Below are positions 8,956 through 17,911 of a stretch of DNA of 47,819 nt, piece after piece. Source of the DNA: Deltaproteobacteria bacterium (GTDB lineage: Bacteria; Desulfobacterota; GWC2-55-46). The translations under genes and the position numbers were made by a program. The notes beneath the pieces are model-generated. The model ran no database searches. It saw only the letters and a program-made list of their open reading frames with translations, and was not told the DNA's origin. Location: the NCBI GenBank assembly GCA_016219115.1, contig JACRCH010000007.1, forward strand, positions 1 through 47,819, given 5' to 3'. Each line of letters starts with the position of its first letter. Within the stretch, counting starts at the first letter, position 1.

Positions 8956-10131
8956 TTGAGGTTACCTGTCAGATGTCTTGAAATAACTTCCGTAGAAAGA
9001 TCGCTTTCCGAGATGGAGCGGATGGGTGTGGACCCAGCAGGCTTCCGTTTCCTGACCCCGAAACAACTCCATTACAACCTGAAGGTCGAAGGTCTGACCG
9101 AGGGACAGGCAAAGACAATCAAAGAGGACGCTCTTAAGGCGCCCGCTCCGGTGACTGTGGCTGCCGGGGCCTCGGGAATGATCCTTTCCGGCACGCTCGA
9201 CGGGCTACGCTCCCTCATAGACAGCCTTAAAAAGAGGCCTCAGGCCTCCGTGGTCGCGCTTTGCCTGGGTGAGGCGCTCGATAACAGCCTCAAAGACGAG
9301 TTCATCATCCCCGGGCGCAAAAAAGACTTAAAGGTCGGACCCGCCACGGTCATCATGGGCATACTTAACGCGACCCCTGACTCCTTCTCCGACGGCGGGC
9401 TCTTTTTAGATAAGGGCAGAGCAGTGGAGAGGGCCTTTGAGATGGCCGAAGACGGCGCCGACTGGATAGACATCGGCGGCGAGTCGACACGGCCCGGGGC
9501 TTCCCCGGTTACTCTCAAGGAAGAGCTTGAAAGGGTCATACCCGTTGTCGAGGCCGTCGCGCTCAGGGGGTTTACCGTCTCTATAGACACCACAAAGGCG
9601 GAGGTGGCAAAAGAGGCCCTCGAAGCCGGCGCCTCTATCGTAAACGATGTGAGCGCCTTTGGGATGGACGAGAGGATGATTGGGGTGTGCGCCGGGTATG
9701 CCTGTCCCGTGGTCCTCATGCACATGAGGGGCACTCCGCGGACGATGCAAAAGGACGTGAGCTACGGAGACCTTGTCTCCGAGGTCTACGGTTATCTCTC
9801 CTCAAGGGTGGAGTTCGCCGTGGAAAACGGGATAGAGAGGAACAGGGTCATAATAGACCCCGGTCTCGGATTCGGGAAATCGGTTGAGGGCAATTTGAGG
9901 GTCGTGAAGGAGTTAAGGGAGTTCAAGTCCCTGGGCCTGCCGGTCCTCATAGGGCCTTCAAGGAAATCCTTCATAGGAAAGACCCTCGGGTCGGATACGG
10001 CCGGCAGGGTTTCCGGCACGCTTGCCGTTTCCGTCATCTCGATACTCAACGGGGCGAATATAGTGCGCGTGCACGACGTAAAAGAGGCTAAAGAAGCGGC
10101 CCTTCTGGCCGACGCGGTAAAAATGGGTTAA
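8956..10131 (+). CDS. folP: Dihydropteroate synthase with an N-terminal extension
   Basis: FolP condenses p-aminobenzoate with dihydropterin pyrophosphate in folate synthesis. The TIM-barrel signature GILNATPDSFSDGG begins near residue 134, followed by DIGGESTRPG and a late GPSRKSFIG. Before the barrel are ~130 residues not present in the E. coli type, including a region resembling the extended forms of other deltaproteobacterial enzymes. The start is TTG at 8956, supported by GGAG at 8946-8949 with a 6-nt gap; no in-frame ATG is nearby. It lies between ftsH and cdaA in an order also known from Geobacter-like genomes. Confidence 0.93.
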   Translation: MRLPVRCLEITSVERSLSEMERMGVDPAGFRFLTPKQLHYNLKVEGLTEGQAKTIKEDALKAPAPVTVAAGASGMILSGTLDGLRSLIDSLKKRPQASVVALCLGEALDNSLKDEFIIPGRKKDLKVGPATVIMGILNATPDSFSDGGLFLDKGRAVERAFEMAEDGADWIDIGGESTRPGASPVTLKEELERVIPVVEAVALRGFTVSIDTTKAEVAKEALEAGASIVNDVSAFGMDERMIGVCAGYACPVVLMHMRGTPRTMQKDVSYGDLVSEVYGYLSSRVEFAVENGIERNRVIIDPGLGFGKSVEGNLRVVKELREFKSLGLPVLIGPSRKSFIGKTLGSDTAGRVSGTLAVSVISILNGANIVRVHDVKEAKEAALLADAVKMG

Positions 10132-10180
10132 GGTCTTTTATTTGAGCCGCCTGCTCCATGAGCGTAAAAACGGTTAAACG

Positions 10181-10972
10181 ATGCTCGAACATTTCTTCAG
10201 AATCAGCAATATAATAAGCGCCATCGACATACTGATCGTGGCGGTAGGGTTCTACTGGTTCATGCTCACGTTCAAGGGGACCAGGGCCGAGCGCATGCTC
10301 TGGGGGCTCGCCGTCATCGTCATAGTCTATTTCGTCTCGAAGAGGGCGGAGCTTTTAACGCTGCACTGGATACTCAGTAACTTCCTCGGCTCTATCGCGA
10401 TATTCATAATCGTCGTATTCCAGCAGGATATAAGAAAGGCGCTCGTCCAGGTCGGAAAACCCTTCACATCAAGGTACGTCACTGGCTCCATAGAGGCCAT
10501 GGAGGAGATCACCAGGGCGGTCTCGTCGCTGGCCAAGTCCAGGACGGGCGGGCTTATCGCGGTTGAGAGGGGCATGGAGCTGACGGATTTCCTCGGCGCC
10601 GGCGTCGAGATAGACGCCGTAGTGTCAAGGGAGCTTCTGCTTTCGATCTTCAACGCCAACTCGCCTCTCCATGACGGCGCGGTCGTCATCAGGGGCGGCA
10701 GGGTCTACAGGGCGGGCTGCATACTGCCCCTGACCGAAAAGGAACTCGCCAAGTCGATGGGCACCAGGCACAGGGCCGCCGTGGGTCTTGCCGAGGAGAC
10801 GGACGCCGCCATAATAGTCGTTTCCGAGGAGACCGGCGAGATAACGCTCGTCGTCGAAGACGGCCTTTATATTGGGATCAGCCCGGAGAGGCTTGTTGAG
10901 GACATGAGGGCCCTCTTCGCGTACAAAGGATACCCGAGAAAGTCTGTCTTCTCATGGAAGGCCGGTTCTTGA
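10181..10972 (+). CDS. cdaA: Diadenylate cyclase CdaA
   Basis: CdaA makes the second messenger c-di-AMP from two ATP. Three N-terminal membrane helices (about residues 10-30, 38-52 and 67-82) precede the DAC domain, which carries both catalytic motifs: DGA (165-167) and RHR (196-198 in GTRHRAA). The length of 263 residues is typical. The neighbours are those of the classic cdaA-cdaR-glmM module, where the YbbR-domain protein and GlmM modulate cyclase activity. Confidence 0.96.
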   Translation: MLEHFFRISNIISAIDILIVAVGFYWFMLTFKGTRAERMLWGLAVIVIVYFVSKRAELLTLHWILSNFLGSIAIFIIVVFQQDIRKALVQVGKPFTSRYVTGSIEAMEEITRAVSSLAKSRTGGLIAVERGMELTDFLGAGVEIDAVVSRELLLSIFNANSPLHDGAVVIRGGRVYRAGCILPLTEKELAKSMGTRHRAAVGLAEETDAAIIVVSEETGEITLVVEDGLYIGISPERLVEDMRALFAYKGYPRKSVFSWKAGS

Positions 10973-11616
10973 AAAAACTGTTATTGTCGAACATAAGGCT
11001 TAAGCTTCTGGCCCTCGCCTTCGCCACGGCGCTGTGGTTCTTCGTGGCCGGGCAGAGCGACACCGAGGTCGGTTTCCTTGTGCCGCTCGCTTTCAAGGGC
11101 ATACCAAAGGAGATGGTCATGACGAGTTCCCCGCCGGAGGACGCGGAGGTAAGGGTGGCCGGGCCGAAGTTCATCATCAACAACCTTTCCCCTTCGCAGA
11201 TAATCGCCGAGATAGATTTAAGCTCGGCGAAGGAAGGGCTCAACACCTTCAGTCTCCAGCCCAGGGACGTCTCGACCCCGATAGGAGTCGAGGTGCTGAG
11301 GGTAAGGCCGAGTTCGATAGATGTGAGGATGGAGAACCTCATTAACGTAAACCTTCCGGTCAGGGTGACGCTCATCGGGAAGCCCGCGGCGGGGTACAGG
11401 GTAGCCGATGTCACTGTCTCCCCGAAGACGGTAGTCGCCAGCGGGACAAAAAAGGATATAAAGACCATGGGCGGGGTCTACACCCGTCCGGTGGACATAA
11501 GCGGGCTCGATGCGTCCGCGAATTTTACGGCGCGGCTCGACGTGCCGCTGCACGAGTTCAGGTCCGTAAGCACGGACGCCGTCAATGTGAGGGTGAAAAT
11601 AGAACGTGAGAGGTAA
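10954..11616 (+). CDS. YbbR-domain protein (CdaR-like)
   Basis: The 220-residue protein has one N-terminal membrane helix (about residues 14-30) and then extracytoplasmic YbbR repeats; two or three repeats can be made out around residues 35-120 and 125-215. In the Firmicutes system the equivalent CdaR binds and regulates CdaA. The ATG at 10954 overlaps the end of cdaA by 19 nt, suggesting translational coupling; a TTG at 10969 is an alternative. It is shorter than Firmicutes CdaR, which has four YbbR domains. Confidence 0.88.
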   Translation: MEGRFLKKLLLSNIRLKLLALAFATALWFFVAGQSDTEVGFLVPLAFKGIPKEMVMTSSPPEDAEVRVAGPKFIINNLSPSQIIAEIDLSSAKEGLNTFSLQPRDVSTPIGVEVLRVRPSSIDVRMENLINVNLPVRVTLIGKPAAGYRVADVTVSPKTVVASGTKKDIKTMGGVYTRPVDISGLDASANFTARLDVPLHEFRSVSTDAVNVRVKIERER

Positions 11617-11622
11617 CGGGAT

Positions 11623-12981
11623 ATGAGCGCAAAAAAAAGACTCTTCGGCACGGACGGCGTAAGGGGCATAGCCAACATCGAACCGATGACCTCGGAGATG
11701 GCGCTGCAGCTCGGCAGGGCCATCGCCTATATCTTCAAGCAGGAGGCCAGAAGGCACAGGATAGTGATAGGGAAGGACACGAGGCTTTCGGGCTACATGC
11801 TTGAGAGCGCGATGATGGCCGGGATATGCTCCATGGGCGTCGATACGCTCATCGTCGGCCCGCTGCCCTCTCCGGGGATCGCTTTCATCACCTCGAGCAT
11901 GAGGGCGGACGCCGGGGTGGTAATCTCCGCCTCGCACAACCCGTACCAGGACAACGGCATAAAGTTCTTCTCAAGGGACGGACTCAAACTCCCTGATGAC
12001 GTGGAACTGCAGATAGAGGACTTCATATTCGGGAACCAGGACCCCGCCCACAGGCCCACCGCGAGCGAGGTGGGCAAGGCGTACAGGGTCGATGACGCCA
12101 TCGGCAGGTACGTGGTCTTCGCCAAGAACTCCTTCCCCAAGGAGCTTACCCTCGACGGCTTGAAGATAGCGGTGGACTGCGCCAACGGGGCCGCCTACAA
12201 GGTAGCGCCCGATGTCTTCTACGAACTCGGGGCCGAGGTGATTCAAATCGGGGTCAAGCCCAACGGCGTGAACATAAACCACGAGTGCGGGGCCCTGTAC
12301 CCGGAGAACGTAAGCAAAGCCGTAAGGGAGGCCGGGGCCGATGTCGGGTTCGCGCTCGACGGCGACGGCGACCGCTGCATAATGGTCGATGAGAAAGGCA
12401 ATGTCCTCGACGGGGACTTTATAATGGCCATAAACGCCCTTGGAATGATAAAGGAGGGCACTCTTAATAAAAATACGCTGGTATCGACGATCATGAGCAA
12501 CTCCGGGCTCGAAGAGGCCATGGAGAAGGGGGGCGGAAGAGTCGTAAGGACCGCCGTAGGCGACAGGTATGTCGTTGAGGAGATGCTCAAGAACGGCTAC
12601 AACTTCGGCGGCGAGCAGTCGGGCCACCTTATCTTCCTGGACCACACCACTACGGGGGACGGAGTGATAACGGCCCTCCAGATACTCAAGCGCATGGTAA
12701 AGGAAGGCAAAAAGCTCTCTGAGTTATCAAAGGCGCTTGAGGTCTATCCGCAGGTCCTCCTCAATGTCAAGGTGAGGGAGAAAAAGGACTTAAAGACGCT
12801 CCCCTCCGTGGTCAACGCCCTCAAGGCCATTGAGGGCAAGCTTAAGAGCAGGGGCAGGGTCTTCATACGCTACTCCGGAACGGAGCCGCTTGCGAGGATC
12901 ACCATAGAGGGACGGAAAGAAAACGAGATAAAGACCATGGCCGAGGAACTGGCCTCCATACTCAAGAAAGAGATAGGTTGA
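11623..12981 (+). CDS. glmM: Phosphoglucosamine mutase GlmM
   Basis: GlmM converts glucosamine-6-phosphate to glucosamine-1-phosphate for UDP-GlcNAc and cell-wall synthesis. It shows the N-terminal FGTDGVRG motif, the phosphoserine loop SASHNP (catalytic Ser about 104), the metal loop DGDGDR near residue 245, the sugar-binding GGEQSGH, and the phosphate-binding RYSGTEP near the C-terminus. The length is 452 residues. It is the third gene of the c-di-AMP module. Confidence 0.96.
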   Translation: MSAKKRLFGTDGVRGIANIEPMTSEMALQLGRAIAYIFKQEARRHRIVIGKDTRLSGYMLESAMMAGICSMGVDTLIVGPLPSPGIAFITSSMRADAGVVISASHNPYQDNGIKFFSRDGLKLPDDVELQIEDFIFGNQDPAHRPTASEVGKAYRVDDAIGRYVVFAKNSFPKELTLDGLKIAVDCANGAAYKVAPDVFYELGAEVIQIGVKPNGVNINHECGALYPENVSKAVREAGADVGFALDGDGDRCIMVDEKGNVLDGDFIMAINALGMIKEGTLNKNTLVSTIMSNSGLEEAMEKGGGRVVRTAVGDRYVVEEMLKNGYNFGGEQSGHLIFLDHTTTGDGVITALQILKRMVKEGKKLSELSKALEVYPQVLLNVKVREKKDLKTLPSVVNALKAIEGKLKSRGRVFIRYSGTEPLARITIEGRKENEIKTMAEELASILKKEIG

Positions 12982-12982
12982 C

Positions 12983-13022
12983 GGCCTCTTCGGGCGTAAG
13001 GCCCCATGGGGTTTTATTATTT
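12983..13022 (+). terminator. Possible intrinsic terminator after glmM
   Basis: GGCCT (12983-12987) pairs with AGGCC (12999-13003), and a TTTTATTATTT tract follows at 13012. The last part already belongs to the conserved head of repeat family A, so the T-rich tract may be repeat sequence rather than a dedicated terminator. Confidence 0.3.
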
Positions 13023-13309
13023 CCTTCGGGTTGAACTTGGAATTCCCTGTAGCAAGCTAGCAGGGTCTCCTTGTAAAACCCTCCCCCTTTATGGTGACGG
13101 GGGAGGGTAGCGGGTGGGGGTGAAAATAATCTTTCATCCTTCGGAATTTCACCCTCCCCGCTTCCCGTTGCATCGGAAGAGCGCAACGGGAGCCCAGCCC
13201 TCGCAATCAAGGGAGGGGAGGGTTAAGGTGATACCCCGCGGCTTGCCGCGTATATAAAAACAGATTCCCCTTTGGGTACCCCGCTGGCAAGGCTTGCGGG
13301 GTGGTTCAT
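13011..13309 (+). repeat. Intergenic repeat family A, full-length mosaic copy A1
   Basis: This copy contains all four modules seen in the family. m1 is a head TTCCTTCGGGTTGAA (about 13020-13034). m2 has AATTCCCTGTAG and then TTGTAAAA, here with an internal insertion. m3 is rich in CCTCCCCC/GGGGGAGG hairpins and a CCCGTTGC/GCAACGGG stem. m4 has GCGGCTTGCCGCG, then TATATAAAAACAG, then CCCCGC...GCGGGG, ending in GGTTCAT. It fills the glmM-pdxJ gap and ends 37 nt before pdxJ. Confidence 0.85.
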
Positions 13310-13346
13310 GGCCACAAAAATACGAAAAGAAAAGGAAGCCGTAGAG

Positions 13347-14081
13347 ATGGCAAGACTCTCTGTAAACGTAGACCACGTAGCAACGGTCAGACAGGCCAGA
13401 TTGGCAACGGAGCCGGACCCGGTGTCAGCGGCGGCTCAGGCGGAACTCGCCGGAGCCGACGGGATAACCGTGCACCTGAGGGAAGACAGAAGGCACATCC
13501 AGGACAGGGACCTGATAATCTTGAGAAAGACCGTCAAGACCCGCCTTAATCTCGAGATGGCGGCAACAAAAGAGATGCTCCAGATAGCCCTGGAGTTAAA
13601 GCCCGACATGGTCACGCTTGTCCCGGAGAAACGCCAGGAGCTTACCACCGAGGGGGGCCTTGACGTGAAGGGCCTTTCCGAGCCGCTTAAAAAGTTCGTA
13701 TCCCACCTGATGGGCGCCGGGATCCCGGTAAACCTCTTCATAGACCCCGCGCCAGAAGCCGTCAAGGCGAGCCACAGGATAGGCTCCGACGGCGTGGAGA
13801 TACACACCGGAAAGTATGCCGACGCCGTAAGCGCCGCCGACAGGGAGCGCGAGCTTAAGAGGGTCTACGATTCCGTGCTCCTCTCAAAGAGGCTCGGGCT
13901 CAAGACCCACGCGGGCCATGGACTGGACTACAGGAACATAAGGGAAGTGGCCGCCATGAGAGATATAGACGAGTTCGCCATAGGCTACAGCATCATCGCC
14001 AGGAGCATTTATACCGGCATAGCGGAGGCGGTGCGCGAGATGAAGCGTATTGTCATAGAAGGAAGACAGGGCGGTTTTTAA
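13347..14081 (+). CDS. pdxJ: Pyridoxine 5'-phosphate synthase PdxJ
   Basis: PdxJ closes the ring of pyridoxine 5'-phosphate from deoxyxylulose-5-phosphate and 3-amino-2-oxopropyl phosphate (vitamin B6). Diagnostic stretches are LSVNVDHVATVRQAR at the N-terminus, GADGITVHLREDRRHI, and the late GHGLDY. I start at ATG 13347 (244 residues, family length), with AGGAAG about 8 nt upstream. The frame stays open to 13272, but that extension would be translated from repeat A1. Confidence 0.95.
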   Translation: MARLSVNVDHVATVRQARLATEPDPVSAAAQAELAGADGITVHLREDRRHIQDRDLIILRKTVKTRLNLEMAATKEMLQIALELKPDMVTLVPEKRQELTTEGGLDVKGLSEPLKKFVSHLMGAGIPVNLFIDPAPEAVKASHRIGSDGVEIHTGKYADAVSAADRERELKRVYDSVLLSKRLGLKTHAGHGLDYRNIREVAAMRDIDEFAIGYSIIARSIYTGIAEAVREMKRIVIEGRQGGF

Positions 14082-14103
14082 AGAAAGGGCGCACCCATAA
14101 GAG

Positions 14104-14454
14104 ATGATATACGGGATAGGGATAGACGCGGTAGATGTGTCGAGGTTCAGAACGGCCATGGAGAGGCGCGGTGAGAGGCTATTGCAGAGGCTCTTCACGC
14201 AGTCCGAGCTCGACTACTGCATGGGGAAAAAGGCCCCGGAGGTCCATCTGGCCGCCCGTTTCGCGGGCAAGGTGAGCTTCATCAAGGCCATCGGGAGAAG
14301 GTTTGACTTCCGGGATGTCGAGATAACGAGGGACCCCGACGGCAGGCCGTCGGTAGCGGCAAAAGGGCTCGAGAAGGGTTTCAGGGTCAATATCTCCATC
14401 ACCCACGACGGGGGTATAAGCCTCGCCGAGACTATCGTGGAGAAGAGCGAATGA
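14104..14454 (+). CDS. acpS: Holo-ACP synthase AcpS with a substituted metal-site residue
   Basis: AcpS transfers 4'-phosphopantetheine from CoA to acyl carrier protein. The 116-residue length, the N-terminal GIGID with metal-binding Asp8, and C-terminal VNISITHDGGISLAET all fit. In the central helix the family reads FAAKEAxxKALG, with the Glu coordinating Mg2+; here it reads FAGKVSFIKAIG, with Val57 (GTG) where Glu (GAG/GAA) is expected. A single base change could produce this, so sequencing error, reduced activity or a lineage variant are all possible. It overlaps nnr by 4 nt (ATGA). Confidence 0.88.
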   Translation: MIYGIGIDAVDVSRFRTAMERRGERLLQRLFTQSELDYCMGKKAPEVHLAARFAGKVSFIKAIGRRFDFRDVEITRDPDGRPSVAAKGLEKGFRVNISITHDGGISLAETIVEKSE

Positions 14455-16019
14455 AGCTTATGGACGGGCGCACGACCCGGTCGGTCGACAGAAGCGCCGT
14501 ACGGAAGTACGGGATAAAGGGTCTTGTCCTCATGGAGAACGCCGGCAGAGGTATAGCCGAGGCCGTAAAAATGGAGCTTGCCCATTCTGCCGGCAAATCG
14601 AGGCGCGTGACCATAATAACCGGCAAAGGCAACAACGGCGGGGACGGGTTTGTGGCCGCCCGCCACCTTAAGAACTCCGGGGTGGATGTTACGGTACTGG
14701 CTTTAGCAAGGCTCGATGAGATGAAGGGTGACGCGCTTGTCAACGCCCGCTCATGGGTAAAGATGGGAGGGACTGTTTTTACCGTACTCACGGAGGCGGA
14801 GCTTAAAAAACGCTCGGCGTTTCTAACCCACTCATCGGTCATCGTCGACGCGATATTCGGCACCGGGTTAAAGGCCCCCGTAAGGGGTATCTCAGCCAGG
14901 GCCATCGAGTCCATAAACTCATCTCGTAAAAAGGTCGTCGCGATAGACATCCCCTCCGGGATAGACGCGACTACGGGCGCCATACTCGGCAGCGCCGTAA
15001 GAGCGGACCTGACCGTAACGATGGCCGCCCCGAAGCTCGGGCTCTACCTCTATCCGGGCAGGAGTTATTCGGGCCGGGTGGAGGTAGTGGACATAGGCTG
15101 TCCGCGAGAGCTTGTGGAGGACGACAGGATCAGGTGGAACCTCATAACCGAGGACTATCTTAAGAGGGTATTGAGGTCGAGGAAGGCCGACTCACACAAG
15201 GGCAGCCACGGCCACCTTCTGGTGGTGGCGGGCTCATTCGGCATGACCGGCGCGGCTTACATGTCCGCCATGGGCGCGATGAGGATCGGAGCCGGGATTG
15301 TCACGGTCGCAGTCCCGGAGAGCCTGCAAATCGCGCTTGAGGAAAAATCCGTCGAGACGATGTCCATCGGGCTGCCGGAGACACCCGCCGGGACGCTTGG
15401 GCCGCTCTCATTCGGAAAGATAAAAGAGGCGCTCAAGGGCAAGTCGGCCCTGGTCATCGGCCCGGGCTTCAAGCCCTCGGAAGATATATATAAACTCATG
15501 GAGATGGTCGTAAAAGAGGTAAGAGTCCCACTGCTTATGGACGGCGGCGCATTGAGCTCGCTTGAAGGCAGGGCCTCCATACTTGGAAAATCCAGGTGCC
15601 CGGTCGTCATAACCCCGCACCCCGGCGAGGCTGGCAAGCTCCTTGGCTTAAGCCCTTTGGCAATCCAGGCCGATAGAATAGCCTCAGCCGAAAGGCTCGC
15701 CAAAGCAACAGGAGCCGCCGTTGTCCTCAAAGGCGCGGGAACGGTCGTAGCGGCCCATGAAGAGGTCTTTATAAACCCCACCGGCAACCCGGCCTTATCT
15801 ACCGCCGGCACTGGCGATGTCTTGGCCGGGGTCATAGGGGGGCTGCTCGCTCAGGGGTACTCAACGCTTGACTCGGCGGTCTCCGGGGCCTACATCCACG
15901 GCCTTGCCGCGGATATCCTCCGTGAAAAGGGAAGAGACAAAGGCATGATAGCCACAGACCTCCTGCCTGTCATACCTGATATCCTCAACTCCGTCATGGC
16001 CCCGTCTAAAGAGGCTTGA
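14451..16019 (+). CDS. nnr: Bifunctional NAD(P)H-hydrate epimerase / ADP-dependent dehydratase
   Basis: This enzyme repairs hydrated NAD(P)H. The N-terminal half (about residues 1-215) is a YjeF_N epimerase domain with the GKGNNGGDGFVAARHL motif. The C-terminal half (about 225-520) is a ribokinase-like dehydratase with HKGSHGHLLVVAGS, VITPHPGEAGKLLG and the catalytic GTGDVLAG. The length of 522 residues is normal for the fused form. It starts in an ATGA overlap with acpS and ends in a TGATG overlap with tsaE, so the three are translationally coupled. Confidence 0.95.
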   Translation: MKLMDGRTTRSVDRSAVRKYGIKGLVLMENAGRGIAEAVKMELAHSAGKSRRVTIITGKGNNGGDGFVAARHLKNSGVDVTVLALARLDEMKGDALVNARSWVKMGGTVFTVLTEAELKKRSAFLTHSSVIVDAIFGTGLKAPVRGISARAIESINSSRKKVVAIDIPSGIDATTGAILGSAVRADLTVTMAAPKLGLYLYPGRSYSGRVEVVDIGCPRELVEDDRIRWNLITEDYLKRVLRSRKADSHKGSHGHLLVVAGSFGMTGAAYMSAMGAMRIGAGIVTVAVPESLQIALEEKSVETMSIGLPETPAGTLGPLSFGKIKEALKGKSALVIGPGFKPSEDIYKLMEMVVKEVRVPLLMDGGALSSLEGRASILGKSRCPVVITPHPGEAGKLLGLSPLAIQADRIASAERLAKATGAAVVLKGAGTVVAAHEEVFINPTGNPALSTAGTGDVLAGVIGGLLAQGYSTLDSAVSGAYIHGLAADILREKGRDKGMIATDLLPVIPDILNSVMAPSKEA

Positions 16020-16453
16020 TGCCTGAACCAAGGGTATACAGGACCGACTCTCCCGAGAAGACGGAAGAGCTCGGGGAGAAGCTCTCCAGAGAGTTCAAGG
16101 GGGGCGACAGGATAGCCCTCGTCGGCGAGCTCGGCGGGGGCAAGACCCGTTTTGTGAGAGGGGTGGCACGGGGCCTGGGGTCAAAGGGCTTCATAAAGAG
16201 CCCGAGCTTCACCATCGTAAATATCTACGAGGGCGGCAGGCTCCCGCTCTACCACATAGACCTCTACAGGATAGGCCGGGCCGATGAGCTTTTCGAGGCC
16301 GGGGTGGAAGAATATATTTACGGCAAGGGTGTTTCTATTATAGAATGGGCGGATAAGGTCCCCTCTCTTCTGGCCGATTGCACGGTCGTAATACGGTTCT
16401 CCCACGCCGGAGAAACCGCGCGGGAAATAGAGGTCGCTGGCGGGGCCGGTTAA
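16019..16453 (+). CDS. tsaE: tRNA threonylcarbamoyladenosine biosynthesis ATPase TsaE
   Basis: TsaE is the small ATPase of the TsaB-TsaD-TsaE complex that makes t6A in ANN-reading tRNAs. The Walker A motif GELGGGKT lies near residue 40, with FIKSPSFTIVNIYEG and the HIDLYRI and IIEWADKV motifs after it. The start ATG at 16019 shares a base with the nnr stop. The product is 144 residues, as expected. Confidence 0.93.
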   Translation: MPEPRVYRTDSPEKTEELGEKLSREFKGGDRIALVGELGGGKTRFVRGVARGLGSKGFIKSPSFTIVNIYEGGRLPLYHIDLYRIGRADELFEAGVEEYIYGKGVSIIEWADKVPSLLADCTVVIRFSHAGETAREIEVAGGAG

Positions 16454-16476
16454 AATAAAAGTCGTGAGGATATAAG

Positions 16477-17871
16477 ATGAAAGAGTTTGATATCGTTGTC
16501 GTCGGGGCCGGTCCAGGCGGGTATGTCGCCGCGATAAGGGCCGCCCAGATGGGTGCAAAAGCCGCCGTGATCGAGAAGAAGAAGGTCGGAGGGACTTGTC
16601 TGAACTGGGGGTGCATACCCACGAAGGCGCTCTATTATTCATCCCTTACCCTGTCCGCCGCCAGAAAGGCGTCTGATTTCGGCGTGAATGTGGGAGACAT
16701 ATCGTTCGACCTCACAAAGGCCGTTGAAAGGAAAGACGAGGTCGTCAAGAAGCTCGTCGGAGGCGTTGAGCAGCTCCTGAAGGGCAATGGCGTCGAGCTT
16801 ATACGGGGAGACGGCTTTATCGAGGGCGCCGGCAAGGTGAGGGTCACGAAGTTCGACGGGACGGTCGAGGAGGTCGGAGCCAGGGCGATAATAATAGCCA
16901 CGGGTTCGGAGCCGGCGATGATACCGGCCTTCAACATAGACGGTAAAAGCGTTCTAACATCGACGGAGATGCTGTCGCTCAAGAAGGTCCCCGAAAGCCT
17001 CCTGGTGATAGGGGGCGGGGTGATGGGCTGCGAGTTCGCCACGATCTTTTCGACCTTCGGAAGCAAGGTGATGATAGTGGAGCTCTTGTCGACGATACTC
17101 TCGACGGAAGACAAGATGGTCTCAAGGGTCATCATGAAGAGGTTCAAGGAGACCGGGGTCAATGTCTTGACCGAGGTCTCGGTTGACAGGGTCATCGTCG
17201 AGGAGAGGGGCGTCAAGACCGTCCTCAAGGACGGCAGGGAGTTTTTGACCGAGAAGGTGCTCGTCTCCATCGGAAGGAGTTTCAATAGCGCAGGAGTAGG
17301 GCTTGAAGGCGTTGGGGTCGCGCTCGACAGTGGCAAGATCGTTGTGAATGAGAAGATGGAGACGAATGTAAAAGGCATATACGCCATAGGGGACGTTACC
17401 GGGAAGATGCTGCTGGCCCATGTCGCCTCCGTCCAGGGAATAGTCGCCGTCAATAACGCCCTCGGCAAGAACGCCGCGATGGACTACTCGGCCGTTCCGG
17501 CGGGCATATTCACCGACCCGGAGATAGCGAGCGTTGGGCTCCGTGAGAAGGACGCCGCGGATCTGGGGATAGAGGTGGCGGTCGGCAGGTTCCCGTATGC
17601 CGCCAGCGGAAAGGCCCTGGGCATGGGCGAGACCGAGGGGTTCGCCCAGATAATAGCCGAGAAGGGGACTGATAAGGTCCTTGGCTGCTCGATAGTCGGC
17701 GCCCACGCAACGGATTTACTCGGCGAGGTCACGCTCGCGGTCAAGTCCGGGGCGAAGGTAAAGGATATAACGGAGACGATCCACGCGCACCCGACATTGC
17801 CGGAGATAGTCCTTGAGGCCGCCGAGGATGTCCACGGCGTAGCCATACACAAGATCGGAAGGAAGAGGTGA
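16477..17871 (+). CDS. lpdA: Dihydrolipoyl dehydrogenase
   Basis: This FAD enzyme is the E3 of 2-oxoacid dehydrogenase and glycine cleavage complexes. Visible are the FAD-binding GAGPGGYVAAIRAAQ, the redox disulphide GGTCLNWGCIPTKAL, the NAD-binding GGGVMGCEFA near residue 180, the second FAD motif YAIGDVTG, and the C-terminal HAHPTLPE with the catalytic His-Glu pair. The length is 464 residues. No E1, E2 or gcv genes lie beside it, so its partner complex is elsewhere. Confidence 0.95.
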   Translation: MKEFDIVVVGAGPGGYVAAIRAAQMGAKAAVIEKKKVGGTCLNWGCIPTKALYYSSLTLSAARKASDFGVNVGDISFDLTKAVERKDEVVKKLVGGVEQLLKGNGVELIRGDGFIEGAGKVRVTKFDGTVEEVGARAIIIATGSEPAMIPAFNIDGKSVLTSTEMLSLKKVPESLLVIGGGVMGCEFATIFSTFGSKVMIVELLSTILSTEDKMVSRVIMKRFKETGVNVLTEVSVDRVIVEERGVKTVLKDGREFLTEKVLVSIGRSFNSAGVGLEGVGVALDSGKIVVNEKMETNVKGIYAIGDVTGKMLLAHVASVQGIVAVNNALGKNAAMDYSAVPAGIFTDPEIASVGLREKDAADLGIEVAVGRFPYAASGKALGMGETEGFAQIIAEKGTDKVLGCSIVGAHATDLLGEVTLAVKSGAKVKDITETIHAHPTLPEIVLEAAEDVHGVAIHKIGRKR

Positions 17872-17911
17872 TAGCGGGTTTGATCTTCAGTTCAGGAGGG
17901 TTTTTAAGTTA

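Noticed and set aside
13011..13309. CRISPR array in the repeat-rich gaps
   Set aside because: The repeats are hairpin modules in varied order, with no regular repeat-spacer spacing, and no cas genes are present.
13272..13346. Extended N-terminus of PdxJ
   Set aside because: The extra 25 residues would be translated from repeat A1; the ATG at 13347 has a good ribosome-binding site and gives the family start.
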